From Sphingomonas sp. (GTDB lineage: Bacteria; Pseudomonadota; Alphaproteobacteria; Sphingomonadales; Sphingomonadaceae), in the NCBI RefSeq assembly GCF_029239295.1, contig NZ_JAQZBC010000015.1, positions 17,371 through 81,370 on the forward strand: a stretch of 64,000 nucleotides of DNA, given 5' to 3'. Shown here in pieces: positions 56,134 through 64,000 of the stretch (position 1 is the stretch's first letter; the number at the start of each line of letters is the position of its first letter). Both the position numbers and the translations under genes were made by a program. Under the pieces are notes generated by a model. It was not told the DNA's origin. It did no database searches and worked only from the letters and a program-made list of their open reading frames with translations.

Positions 56134-56240
56134 GGAAGGCTCCCCGTTTTCAGCGCCTTGTCGCGACAAACGCGGGGCGCTGCAAGCAGCCGGCCGACGG
56201 CAAGGGAACGAAACCTGCCGTTCGGGCACTCCATCGCGTG

Positions 56241-57545
56241 ATGACCGTCACTGATCTGGCCACGCGCACCTACAACCACAGCTTCCGGCTCGATCCGATC
56301 GTCCGCAGCCTGCTCGACACCGATTTCTACAAACTGCTGATGCTTCAGCTGATCTGGTCGCGTCATGCGGATACGAACGTCACCTTCTCACTGATCAACC
56401 GAACCCGCACCGTCAGGCTGGCCGAAGTGATCGACGAGGGCGAGCTTCGCGAACAGCTCGATCATGCGCGCACCGTCCGCTTCACCAAGAAGGAGCTGAT
56501 CTGGCTCGCCGGCAACACCTTCTACGGCGTAGAGCGGATGTTCCGTCCGGACTTTATCGCGTGGCTCGCGCGCTATCGCCTGCCCGACTATGAGCTTCGC
56601 CGCGTAGACGGCCAGTTCGAACTGACGTTTGCGGGCCCTTGGGCGGAGGTGACGCTGTGGGAAATTCCCGCGCTGGCCATCGTCAACGAGCTACGCTCGC
56701 GCGCGGCGCTGCGCCATCGCGGTCGCTTTGCCCTCGACGTACTCTACGCGCGTGCCAAGGCGCGGCTGTGGAGCAAGGTGGAGCGGCTGCGGGAGTTGCC
56801 TGATCTCGCGCTGTCGGATTTCGGCACCCGCCGCCGCCACGGCTTCCTTTGGCAACGCTGGTGCGTCGAGGCGCTGAAGGAGGGCCTCGGCCACCGGCTG
56901 ATTGGCACGTCCAACGTCCTCCTCGCGATGGACGCCGATCTGGAGGCGATCGGGACCAATGCCCATGAACTGCCGATGGTCGCCGCGGCCGAGGCGCCGG
57001 ACGATGGCGCGCTCGCCCGCGCGCCCTATCGCGTGCTGGAGGAATGGCAGGAGGATTATGCCGGCAATCTGCTGATCGTCCTGCCCGACACTTATGGCAC
57101 CGCGGCGTTCCTGCGCGATGCGCCCGACTGGGTGGCGAACTGGACCGGTTTTCGTCCTGACAGCATGCCGCCGATCGAGGCGGGGGAGCAGATCATCCGC
57201 TGGTGGCAGGACAAGGGTCGCGACCCTCGGGGCAAGCTGCTGATCTTCTCCGACGGGATGGACGTCGACAGTATCGAACAGACCTATCACCACTTCCACA
57301 GCCGCGCGAGGATGAGCTTTGGCTGGGGCACCAACCTCACCAACGATTTCCGCGGCTGCGACCCGGAAGGGGACGCCCCGCTCGCGCCGCTCTCGCTCGT
57401 CTGCAAGGTGACGCGCGTCAACGGCCGCTCGGCGGTCAAGCTGTCCGACAATCCGGCCAAGGCGACGGGCGACCCGGACGAGATCGCGCGCTACGTTCGC
57501 ATCTTCGGGGAAGCCGGCCGGACGACGCAGCCGGTGCGCGTCTGA
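56241..57545 (+). CDS. pncB: Nicotinate phosphoribosyltransferase
   Basis: Salvages nicotinate to nicotinate mononucleotide for NAD. 434 residues: [11 protein letters not shown] (25-35), [26 protein letters not shown] with the catalytic His region, GTSNVLLA, and the C-terminal [14 protein letters not shown] 56241 is the family-like start. Divergent from the gamma-glutamyltransferase gene; convergent with an acyl-CoA dehydrogenase gene 24 bases away. Confidence 0.95.
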   Translation: MTVTDLATRTYNHSFRLDPIVRSLLDTDFYKLLMLQLIWSRHADTNVTFSLINRTRTVRLAEVIDEGELREQLDHARTVRFTKKELIWLAGNTFYGVERMFRPDFIAWLARYRLPDYELRRVDGQFELTFAGPWAEVTLWEIPALAIVNELRSRAALRHRGRFALDVLYARAKARLWSKVERLRELPDLALSDFGTRRRHGFLWQRWCVEALKEGLGHRLIGTSNVLLAMDADLEAIGTNAHELPMVAAAEAPDDGALARAPYRVLEEWQEDYAGNLLIVLPDTYGTAAFLRDAPDWVANWTGFRPDSMPPIEAGEQIIRWWQDKGRDPRGKLLIFSDGMDVDSIEQTYHHFHSRARMSFGWGTNLTNDFRGCDPEGDAPLAPLSLVCKVTRVNGRSAVKLSDNPAKATGDPDEIARYVRIFGEAGRTTQPVRV

Positions 57546-57569
57546 CCGCACACCGCCGCCGCCTGTGCG

Positions 57570-58733
57570 TCAGAAGCTGCGCGGCATCCCCAGCACATGT
57601 TCGCCGACGAAGCTCAGGATCAGGTTCGAACTGATCGGCGCGACTTGGTACAAGCGCGTCTCGCGGAATTTGCGCTCGACGTCATAGTCGGCCGCGAAGC
57701 CGAAGCCGCCATGCGTCTGCAAACAGGCGTTGGCCGCCTTCCATGACGATTCCGCCGCCAGATGTTTGGCCATGTTCGCCTCCGCCCCGCATGGCTGATG
57801 CGCATCGAACAACCGGCACGCCTCGTAGCGCATCAGGTCAGCGGCGCGCACTTCCATATACGCCTGCGCGATCGGGAATTGGACGCCCTGGTTCTTCGCG
57901 ATCGGGCGATCGAACACGATCCGCTCAGAACCGTACTGCACCGCGCGTTCGACGAACCAATAGCCATCGCCGATGCATTCCGCCGCGATCAGCGCCCGTT
58001 CGGCGTTGAGTCCGTCCAGGATGTAGCGGAAACCCTTGCCTTCCTCACCGATCAAACTGTCGGCGGGCAGTTCCAGGTCATCGAAGAACACCTCATTGGT
58101 CTCGTGGTTGACCATGTTGCGGATCGGGCGGATTTCCATGCCCTTGCCGATCGCCGCCTGAAGATCGACGAGGAAGATCGACAGGCCGTCAGCCTTCTTC
58201 TTCACCTCTTCCAGCGGGGTGGTGCGTGCCAGCAGGATCATCAGGTCCGAATGCTGGATACGGCTGATCCACACCTTCTGTCCGTTGACGACATATTTGT
58301 CGCCGCGGCGCTCGGCGCGGGTCTTCAGCTCGGTGGTATTGGTTCCGGTGGTCGGCTCCGTCACCGCCATCGATTGCAGGCGAAGCGCGCCGCTTGCGAT
58401 CTCGGGCAGGAAGCGCTGCTTCTGCGCCTCCGATCCGTGCCGCAGCAGCGTGTTCATATTGTACATCTGCCCGTGGCAGGCGCCCGAATTGCCCCCCGCG
58501 CGGTTGATCTCCTCCATGATGATCGACGCTTCGGTCAGGCCCAGCCCGGCGCCGCCGTAGCTTTCGGGGATCAGCGCCGCCATCCAGCCGGCCTTCGTCA
58601 GCGCATCAACAAACGCCTCGGGATAGGCGCGCTGGTCATCGACCTCCCGGAAATAGCTGTCGCCGAATTCGCGGACGAGCGCGCGCACGGCGTCGCGGAT
58701 TTCGGGAAAATCATTGCGGGCAGCGGGGATCAT
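57570..58733 (-). CDS. Acyl-CoA dehydrogenase family protein
   Basis: 387 residues with VTEPTTGTNTTELKT, GQKVWISRIQHSD and QTHGGFGFAADYDVE. The YEGT catalytic Glu position reads APIS; Glu in LIAAECIGDGYW may serve instead. The start overlaps the IclR gene by four bases, so the regulator is upstream in the same unit. Divergently arranged with the SDR/acyl-CoA dehydrogenase/CoA-transferase operon. Substrate unknown. Confidence 0.87.
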   Translation of the reverse strand: MIPAARNDFPEIRDAVRALVREFGDSYFREVDDQRAYPEAFVDALTKAGWMAALIPESYGGAGLGLTEASIIMEEINRAGGNSGACHGQMYNMNTLLRHGSEAQKQRFLPEIASGALRLQSMAVTEPTTGTNTTELKTRAERRGDKYVVNGQKVWISRIQHSDLMILLARTTPLEEVKKKADGLSIFLVDLQAAIGKGMEIRPIRNMVNHETNEVFFDDLELPADSLIGEEGKGFRYILDGLNAERALIAAECIGDGYWFVERAVQYGSERIVFDRPIAKNQGVQFPIAQAYMEVRAADLMRYEACRLFDAHQPCGAEANMAKHLAAESSWKAANACLQTHGGFGFAADYDVERKFRETRLYQVAPISSNLILSFVGEHVLGMPRSF

Positions 58734-59500
58734 GCGCGGGCCTTTCTGGTCGGCGAAAGCTGTTTCTGATCGAGCGCCGCGATATCGGCGGCAAGCTGGT
58801 GAAGCGCGTCGGCAAGCTCGGCGAACTCCGCCTCGCTGCGCGATCCGGCAAAGACGGAGGCAGATACACACAGCGAATGCGCATCGTCGGGCAGGCACAC
58901 CGCAAGCGACGCGATGCCGGCATAGCTCAGCCCGTCATCCACCCCATATCCCTGCGCCACCGCCTCGGCGACCTGCGTCGCATAATCGTCAAAGGCGATC
59001 GGCCGTTGCCAGCGGACGGCGGCAAAGCGGCGGGCCAGTTCGTCGCGGCCGACGCGCTGCGCGGCGGCGAGCGCGCGGCCTACTGCCCCGCTGCCGATCG
59101 GCTGGCGCTGCCCCTCTTCCATATGAATCCGCGTCGCAGCAACGCTTTGCCCCAGCGCGACCAATTGCAGCCGGTCACGCCCGATCACCCGCCACAGGCC
59201 GATCGGCGCGTGCCAGACACGCGCGGCGCGCTCCAGCATCGGCCGCGCCCGCGCGACCAGCCGGGTTGCCCGATCCAGGTCGCTGGCCGCGATCTCCGAC
59301 CAGGGCGGCGACAGCGCGTAGCGCTTTCCCTCACCCAGCGAGAGCACGCCTTCGCCTACCAGCGTGCGTAGTAGGCCCAGGCAGCTCGACGGGCTGATCC
59401 CGCAGGTCTGCGCCACCTCCGACAGCGTCAGCGCCCGCCCGTCCGCCAGCGCACGGACGATCGCAAATGCCTGAACGACGGAGGGAACGGGTGAACTCAT
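58730..59500 (-). CDS. IclR family transcriptional regulator
   Basis: 256 residues from ATG 59500 (ATG 59512 or 59521 are alternatives; none has a strong ribosome-binding site). N-terminal winged helix (SVVQAFAIVRALADG, LTLSEVAQTCGISPSSCLGLLRTL) and a C-terminal effector domain (IGSGAVGRALAA, GYGVDDGLSYAGIASLAVCL). Lies between two divergent acyl-CoA units and most likely controls both. Confidence 0.88.
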   Translation of the reverse strand: MSSPVPSVVQAFAIVRALADGRALTLSEVAQTCGISPSSCLGLLRTLVGEGVLSLGEGKRYALSPPWSEIAASDLDRATRLVARARPMLERAARVWHAPIGLWRVIGRDRLQLVALGQSVAATRIHMEEGQRQPIGSGAVGRALAAAQRVGRDELARRFAAVRWQRPIAFDDYATQVAEAVAQGYGVDDGLSYAGIASLAVCLPDDAHSLCVSASVFAGSRSEAEFAELADALHQLAADIAALDQKQLSPTRKARA

Positions 59501-59603
59501 GCAGCGATCCATAAACTTCATTGGACTGAAACCGCAATGCGCCATCTTGAAATGATTGCCGCCGCGCCGTAACCCGTCGCGCAATAGTTTCAGGAGGTGG
59601 AGC

Positions 59604-60518
59604 ATGGGCATTCTCGACGGAAAGGTCGTGGCCGTCACTGGCGCCGGACGCGGCATCGGGCGCGAAATCGCCCTGCTGTGCGCACGTGAGGGCGCCGCGG
59701 TGGTGATCAACGATCCGGGTGTCGGTGGCAGCGGCGAAGGCGGTGAAGCCGGCCCGGCCGAGCAGACCGCCAGCGATATCGTTGCCGCCGGCGGCCAGGC
59801 AATCGCCAATCTCGCCAGCGTCGCCGATCCGGCCGCTGCAGCGACGATCGTCGAAGATGCGGTCAAGCAGTTCGGCCGCATCGACGCAGTGGTGAACAAC
59901 GCCGGCATCCTGCGCGATTCAATCTGGCACAAGATGAGCCATGAGGATTGGCGAGCGGTGATCGACGTTCACCTCAATGGCGCGTTCAACGTGTCGAAGG
60001 CCGCAACGCCCTATTTTCGCGAGCAGCAATCGGGCAGCTTCGTCCACTTCACCTCGACCAGCGGCCTCATCGGCAACATCGGCCAGGCGAATTACTCCGC
60101 GGCGAAGCTCGGCATCGTCGGCCTGTCGCAGTCGATCGCGCTCGACATGGCGCGCGCCGGCGTCCGCTCCAACTGCATCGCACCCTTCGCCTGGAGCCGA
60201 ATGACCGCGTCGATCCCGGCCGAAACACCCGAGGCTAAGGAGCGTGTCGCCCGCCTCCAGACGATGAGCGCCGACAAGATTGCGCCGCTCGTCGCCTTCC
60301 TCGCTTCGGACCTGTCGAAGGACGTGAGCAACCAGATCTTCGCCGTGCGCAAGAACGAGATCGTGCTGTTCTCCAAGCCGCGCCCGATCCGCTCGATGAC
60401 CAAGCTCGAAGGCTGGTCGGCGCAGGCGATCGCGGACGAACTGATCCCGTCCTTCCGCCCCAGCTTCGCGCGCGCCGACGAAGTGTCGGCCAACGTCTTC
60501 CCCTACGATCCGATCTGA
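59604..60518 (+). CDS. SDR family protein, (3R)-hydroxyacyl-CoA dehydrogenase-like
   Basis: 304 residues, longer than a typical SDR. TGAGRGIG (12-19), the insert NDPGVGGSGEGGE, NNAGILRD, TSTSGLIGNIGQANYSAAK and a C-terminal extension (LVAFLASDLSKDVSNQIFAVRKNEI) match the dehydrogenase domain of peroxisomal multifunctional enzyme type 2 and its bacterial single-domain relatives. AGGAGGTGG gives an excellent ribosome-binding site. First gene of a three-gene acyl-CoA operon. Confidence 0.88.
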   Translation: MGILDGKVVAVTGAGRGIGREIALLCAREGAAVVINDPGVGGSGEGGEAGPAEQTASDIVAAGGQAIANLASVADPAAAATIVEDAVKQFGRIDAVVNNAGILRDSIWHKMSHEDWRAVIDVHLNGAFNVSKAATPYFREQQSGSFVHFTSTSGLIGNIGQANYSAAKLGIVGLSQSIALDMARAGVRSNCIAPFAWSRMTASIPAETPEAKERVARLQTMSADKIAPLVAFLASDLSKDVSNQIFAVRKNEIVLFSKPRPIRSMTKLEGWSAQAIADELIPSFRPSFARADEVSANVFPYDPI

Positions 60519-60529
60519 GGTTCCCACGC

Positions 60530-61708
60530 ATGAGCACGCTCAACCCCGGCATGGACGCCGAAACGTTCGACCAGTTCATCGACCAGCTGCGCCGCTATGT
60601 CCGCGACCGGCTGATCCCGGCTGAAAAGGAAATCCTCGAGACCGATCGCATCCCCGCCGACATCCTTGGCGAGATGCGCGACATGGGGCTGTTCGGGCTG
60701 ACCATCGCCGAGGAATATGGCGGCGCGGGGATGAACACCTATCAATATACCCAGACGATCCGTGAGCTGGCCTATGCCATGCCCTGCTTCCGCTCGATCA
60801 TCTCGATCACCGTGGGCATGGTCAATTCGGCACTGCGCAACGGCGGTACGGAGGAGCAGAAGGCCAAGTGGCTGCCGCAGATGGCGGAGGGGATGGTAAC
60901 CGCCTTTGGCCTCACCGAACCGGGGTCGGGCAGCGATTCCGCGGGCATGCAGACGATGGCGGTCAAATCCGGCCACGGCTGGGTGCTGAACGGCACGAAA
61001 CGCTACATCACCAATGCCCCCGACGCGAAGATGGCGGTCATCATGGCCCGCACATCCAAGGAAGCGCTGCCCAAGAACGCGCACGTCTCTGCCTTCATTG
61101 TGCCGATGGACACGCCCGGCATCACGGTCGGCAAGTCTGACAAGAAGATGGGCCAGGCCGGCACGCACATCGCGGACATCATCCTGGAGGACGTGCACCT
61201 TCCCGCCGACGCGCTGCTCGGGCTTGAGGAAGGCAAGGGCTTCGTCACCGCGATGAAGAGCCTCGACAATGGCCGCCTGTCTGTCGCCGCGGCGTCGATG
61301 GGCTATGCCCGCCGCGCGGTGGACTCGGCGCTTCGCTATGCCAGCGAGCGCAAGGCGTTCGGCGAGCCAATCGCCAATTTCCAGCTGATCCAGCAGATGC
61401 TCGCCGACAGCGATATCGAGATTTACGCGTCCGAGACGATGCTCGCCGATTGCGCCCGCCGCGTCGACGCTGGCGAGCCGGTGTTGCGCAAGGCGGCAGC
61501 GACGAAGGTCTTCGCGTCCGAAGCGTGCGGCCGGATCGTCGATCGCGTGGTGCAGATCTACGGCGGCGCGGGCTATCTCGCCGAATATGACGCCGAGCGT
61601 TTCTTCCGCGATGCGCGCATCTACCGCATCTACGAAGGCACCACGCAGATCCTGCAGCTGCAGATCGCCAAGCACATGCTGCGCGAGTTCAACGCCGGAG
61701 TGGATTGA
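60530..61708 (+). CDS. Acyl-CoA dehydrogenase
   Basis: 392 residues, complete. LTEPGSGSDSAGMQT, GTKRYITNAPDA, RKAFGEPIANFQLIQ and a C-terminal IYEGTTQILQLQIAKH that keeps the catalytic Glu of the YEGT motif. Medium/short-chain-type layout. Eleven bases after the SDR gene and one base before the CoA-transferase gene. Confidence 0.93.
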   Translation: MSTLNPGMDAETFDQFIDQLRRYVRDRLIPAEKEILETDRIPADILGEMRDMGLFGLTIAEEYGGAGMNTYQYTQTIRELAYAMPCFRSIISITVGMVNSALRNGGTEEQKAKWLPQMAEGMVTAFGLTEPGSGSDSAGMQTMAVKSGHGWVLNGTKRYITNAPDAKMAVIMARTSKEALPKNAHVSAFIVPMDTPGITVGKSDKKMGQAGTHIADIILEDVHLPADALLGLEEGKGFVTAMKSLDNGRLSVAAASMGYARRAVDSALRYASERKAFGEPIANFQLIQQMLADSDIEIYASETMLADCARRVDAGEPVLRKAAATKVFASEACGRIVDRVVQIYGGAGYLAEYDAERFFRDARIYRIYEGTTQILQLQIAKHMLREFNAGVD

Positions 61709-61709
61709 A

Positions 61710-62909
61710 ATGTATAACCTCATCCCAGGCCTGACGGTCATCGAGGCGTCGTCCTTCGTCGCCTCGCCCACCGCCGGGCTTTATCTGGCGCAGATGGGGG
61801 CGGAGGTTATCCGCGTGGACCAGATCGGCGGCGGTCCCGATTTCCGCCGCTGGCCGGTCACGCAGAACGGCGATTCCCTTTATTGGGAAAACCTGAACCG
61901 CGCGAAGAAGAGCCTCGCGCTCGATCTCGGCCGGCCGGAGGGGCGCGAATTGCTCCAGGCGCTGGTCCGGGCGACCGGGCAGTTCGTCACCAACTTTCCG
62001 GTGAAGGGCTTCCTCGCGCACGACACGCTGGCGCAGGGCCGCCCCGACCTGATCACCGTACGCGTGATGGGCTGGGCGGATGGCAGCCCGGCGCTTGACT
62101 ACACCGTCAATAATGCGGTCGGCTATCCGATGCTGACCGGACCGGGGCCGGAGCCCGTCAACCACGTCCTCCCGGCCTGGGATCTGCTGACCGGCGCCTA
62201 TGCCGCGTTCGCGATGATGGCTGCGCTGCGCCGCCGCGACACGACCGGTGAGGGCGGCGAGATCCGTATCCCACTGTCCGACGTCGCGATTGGCACGGTG
62301 GCCAATCTTGGTGGCATTGCCGAGGTGATGGACACCGGCACCGATCGCCCGCGCCTGGGTAACACCGTATTCGGCCTGTTTGGGCGTGACTTCACCACCC
62401 GCGACGGCAAGCGCACGATGATCGTCGTCGTCACCCACCGCCAATGGGCTAACCTCATCGCCGCGCTAAACCTCGGCGACGCGATCGCCCGGGTGGAGGC
62501 GGAACGCGGCGTCAGCTTCGCCACGGATGATGGCTTGCGCTTCACGCACCGTGACGCCTTGTTCCCGCTGTTCGAGGCGACGATCGGCGCGCGCGACCAT
62601 GATGATCTCGCCGCGGCCTTCGACGCTGGCGGCATCGTCCATTCCGCTTATGGGACGACGGCCGACGCGGTGCGCGATCCGCGGCTGGTCACCGAAAATC
62701 CGATCTTCGGCACTGCCGACGATCCCAGCGGCACGCGCTATCCCGCGGTCGGCGCCTTTGCCACGCTGCCGGGCGAGGAACGCCGCCCGCCTGCCCCTGC
62801 CCCGCGCAATGGCCAGCACAGCGAACAGGTGCTTGCCGAAACACTCGGCCTATCCTCGGGCGAAATCGCGCGATTGTTCGACGCGGGCATCGCCGCCACA
62901 TCCAAGTAA
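61710..62909 (+). CDS. CaiB/BaiF family (class III) CoA-transferase
   Basis: Moves CoA between carboxylic acids through a glutamyl- or aspartyl-anhydride. 399 residues: VIEASSFVASPTAGLYLAQMGAEVI-type N-terminus, SLALDLGRPEGREL, and Asp158 in PAWDLLTGAYA at the expected nucleophile position. GGAG lies about ten bases before ATG 61710. With the dehydrogenase and SDR it can activate an acid and start its beta-oxidation; the acid is not known. Confidence 0.9.
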   Translation: MYNLIPGLTVIEASSFVASPTAGLYLAQMGAEVIRVDQIGGGPDFRRWPVTQNGDSLYWENLNRAKKSLALDLGRPEGRELLQALVRATGQFVTNFPVKGFLAHDTLAQGRPDLITVRVMGWADGSPALDYTVNNAVGYPMLTGPGPEPVNHVLPAWDLLTGAYAAFAMMAALRRRDTTGEGGEIRIPLSDVAIGTVANLGGIAEVMDTGTDRPRLGNTVFGLFGRDFTTRDGKRTMIVVVTHRQWANLIAALNLGDAIARVEAERGVSFATDDGLRFTHRDALFPLFEATIGARDHDDLAAAFDAGGIVHSAYGTTADAVRDPRLVTENPIFGTADDPSGTRYPAVGAFATLPGEERRPPAPAPRNGQHSEQVLAETLGLSSGEIARLFDAGIAATSK

Positions 62910-63059
62910 ATGCTGTCTCCGCAGCCGGCGTATCCCTGATCAACCCCGACGACCTGTGTTGCAGCGCAGAATACCCGCGCAACGGTGCGATCCTCTACAT
63001 ATTTGTTATTTATGGGAACTGAGTTACTCTCTTGATCAAAGAGGGAGCCAGACATACTC

Positions 63060-63472
63060 ATGCTCGCACTGCTGCTGTCACTTGCCCAGGCTACTCCCGT
63101 CGCGGTCGCCCCTCCCGATGATCGAAATAAAGAACGCCGCTGCCGTCCGGCGTTACTATCCACGCTCTTCGCTGTCTCGTGGCGAAGAGGGGGATGTCCA
63201 GTTTGAAGTGGCGCTGAACAAGAACGGGAAGCTGACGCCACATCTCGTGGCGCCTTCCGGCTGACGTTCGGCCCGTCAAGTACGCGACCGCCGACACGCG
63301 GATCAAGCCGCGCAACAATGAGAGGATCATCTGCAAGCGCACGCTGAAGGAGGGCTCGCTGGTGATCGTCAAGAAACAATGCCTCTCCGCGCGCGATTGG
63401 GATCGGCAGGTAGGCATTGCGCAGAGCACCACCATCGGCATGCAGATGCCCGGCGGCACAGTGCCTTTCTAG
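63060..63472 (+). pseudogene. Decayed small secreted-protein gene(s), TonB-like middle part
   Basis: Three frames carry protein-like pieces in order. From ATG 63060: a signal-peptide-like MLALLLSLAQATPVAVAPP. In the +1 frame to TGA 63262: KNAAAVRRYYPRSSLSRGEE and GDVQFEVALNKNGKLT, typical of a TonB C-terminal-like domain. In the +2 frame to TAG 63470: RIICKRTLKEGS and KKQCLSARDWDRQVG, resembling a small two-Cys sphingomonad protein. One or two genes broken by frameshifts or a deletion is the best reading; sequencing error is possible. Confidence 0.5.
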
Positions 63473-63580
63473 GCGCCGCTTGCATGTGAGCGTCATGTCG
63501 CCTCCGCATGTAAAGGCGTCCATGCCATGACCAGCGCGCCCACGTAGCCGGCGACATAGCGTCGCAGCCCGTACGAAAGA

Positions 63581-63609
63581 GCCGGCGCCCGCGCTCCGCG
63601 GGCGCCGGC
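63581..63609 (-). terminator. Terminator of the manganese catalase gene
   Basis: GCCGGCGCCCGCG-CTC-CGCGGGCGCCGGC is a perfect 13-bp stem starting seven bases after the stop codon; TCTTTCGT follows on the minus strand. Confidence 0.75.
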
Positions 63610-63616
63610 CCCACAC

Positions 63617-64000
63617 TCACTTGCCGACGGTTTCTTCCGCCATCGCCGGCGCCGATTGAATGTCCGGTGCGCCGCCCATGTCGCCGTTCTTGGTCCGGCC
63701 TGCACCTGGGCCCGCGCCAAGGTCCGCCCCGGTCGTCGGATCGCCCGAGGGATCGGACATGGTCCGCTCCGCCATCTTGGTGGCGACCTTCTTGTCCTTT
63801 GCGGGTAGCTTCACGCTCGCCGTGCCGTCGCCGTCGTCGGCGGGCATCACCTGCTCCAGGTCATCGACGCGCTCCCACTGCTCGCCGCTGTTCCACGGCC
63901 CCGTGGTGTCGCCTTCGCCCTGCGAGGTGTTGACGTACATGTTGGCATATTTCTCCACGCCCGGCAGCTTGCCCGACGGGAAGTTGTTCTCGATCGCGTA
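63617..64000 (-). CDS. Manganese (non-haem) catalase, C-terminal part
   Basis: The frame is open to the window edge; 127 codons are visible. YAIENNFPSGKLPGVEKYAN, then NMYVNTSQGEGD and GPWNSGEQWERVDDL, are characteristic of the C-terminal region of manganese catalases, followed by the usual flexible tail (TMSDPSGDPTTGADLGAGPG). The di-manganese ligands lie in the missing N-terminal four-helix bundle. ATG-like GTG at 63958 is internal and not a start. Confidence 0.88.
   Translation of the reverse strand, partial: YAIENNFPSGKLPGVEKYANMYVNTSQGEGDTTGPWNSGEQWERVDDLEQVMPADDGDGTASVKLPAKDKKVATKMAERTMSDPSGDPTTGADLGAGPGAGRTKNGDMGGAPDIQSAPAMAEETVGK

Noticed and set aside
53968..56241. A 757-codon + strand frame antisense to the gamma-glutamyltransferase gene
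   Set aside because: Arg/His/Ala-rich translation with no motif; the minus-strand protein has clear catalytic residues and a ribosome-binding site.

Overview
This is GC-rich chromosomal DNA of the kind found in Sphingomonas and related Sphingomonadales (Alphaproteobacteria). Pointers are the complete Entner-Doudoroff gene set (zwf-pgl-edd-glk-eda), a TonB-dependent receptor with an (I)VVTARRR-type TonB box, the argC and pyrG-secG neighbourhoods, a vgr-related HExxH protein, and many acyl-CoA dehydrogenase, SDR, FMO and CoA-transferase genes. There is no plasmid or phage replication module, no transposase, no rRNA operon and no CRISPR array. Genus assignment is an inference from gene content.

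Layout. 1-4505 is a loosely packed, partly lower-GC, accessory-looking stretch: 3' part of a large-subunit catalase, an SDR and a lone methyltransferase. It ends at a tRNA-Arg(CCG) whose 3' end points into it; a decayed second tRNA lies just upstream of that tRNA. 4860-9804 holds a secreted four-cysteine protein, the dnaK-dnaJ pair, a PCu(A)C copper-chaperone lipoprotein and a methyltransferase. 9860-18213 is housekeeping: vgr-related protein, glutathione reductase, pgi, lepB-rnc-era, a sirtuin, dapB and nth. 18215-27118 is a catabolic cluster (three SDRs, a two-gene acyl-CoA dehydrogenase, an FMO/Baeyer-Villiger-type monooxygenase, an alpha/beta hydrolase, a thioesterase and an APH-type kinase). 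27224-36164 is a mixed block: HNH nuclease, fdhD, a PfpI-like protein, topoisomerase IB, an MscS channel, arfB, an RluA-type synthase, a VanY-type peptidase and a wrbA-pirin-LysR module. 36171-38663 is a TonB-dependent receptor. 38755-39412 is a heat-shock unit: candidate sigma32 promoter, ROSE-like RNA thermometer, hsp20, terminator. 39456-43888 carries a Nudix hydrolase, pyrG, secG, MarR, an SH3 protein and argC. 43955-49791 is the Entner-Doudoroff operon. 49868-57545 carries rmuC, def, recR, fmt, truA, a gamma-glutamyltransferase and pncB. 57570-62909 is a second acyl-CoA cluster with its own IclR regulator. The right end has a decayed small secreted-protein locus and the 3' end of a manganese catalase.

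How the genes work together. Pgi and the zwf-eda operon together cover glucose phosphorylation, entry into the Entner-Doudoroff route and cleavage to pyruvate plus glyceraldehyde 3-phosphate. DnaK, DnaJ and Hsp20 form a heat-shock set; both loci carry a similarly spaced CTTG-type promoter candidate. The cluster at 18-27 kb has the parts for oxygenation of a ketone, opening of the resulting ester or lactone, and CoA-linked breakdown; an APH-type kinase beside acyl-CoA dehydrogenases recalls the phosphorylation step of levulinate-type 4-hydroxyacyl-CoA catabolism. The sequence of steps is hypothesis; the gene families are clear.

Best finds: the ROSE-like thermometer directly abutting the hsp20 start codon, the monooxygenase/hydrolase/kinase/two-subunit dehydrogenase cluster, the tRNA-Arg/tRNA-relic junction beside an accessory region, and the three-frame gene relic near 63.1-63.5 kb.
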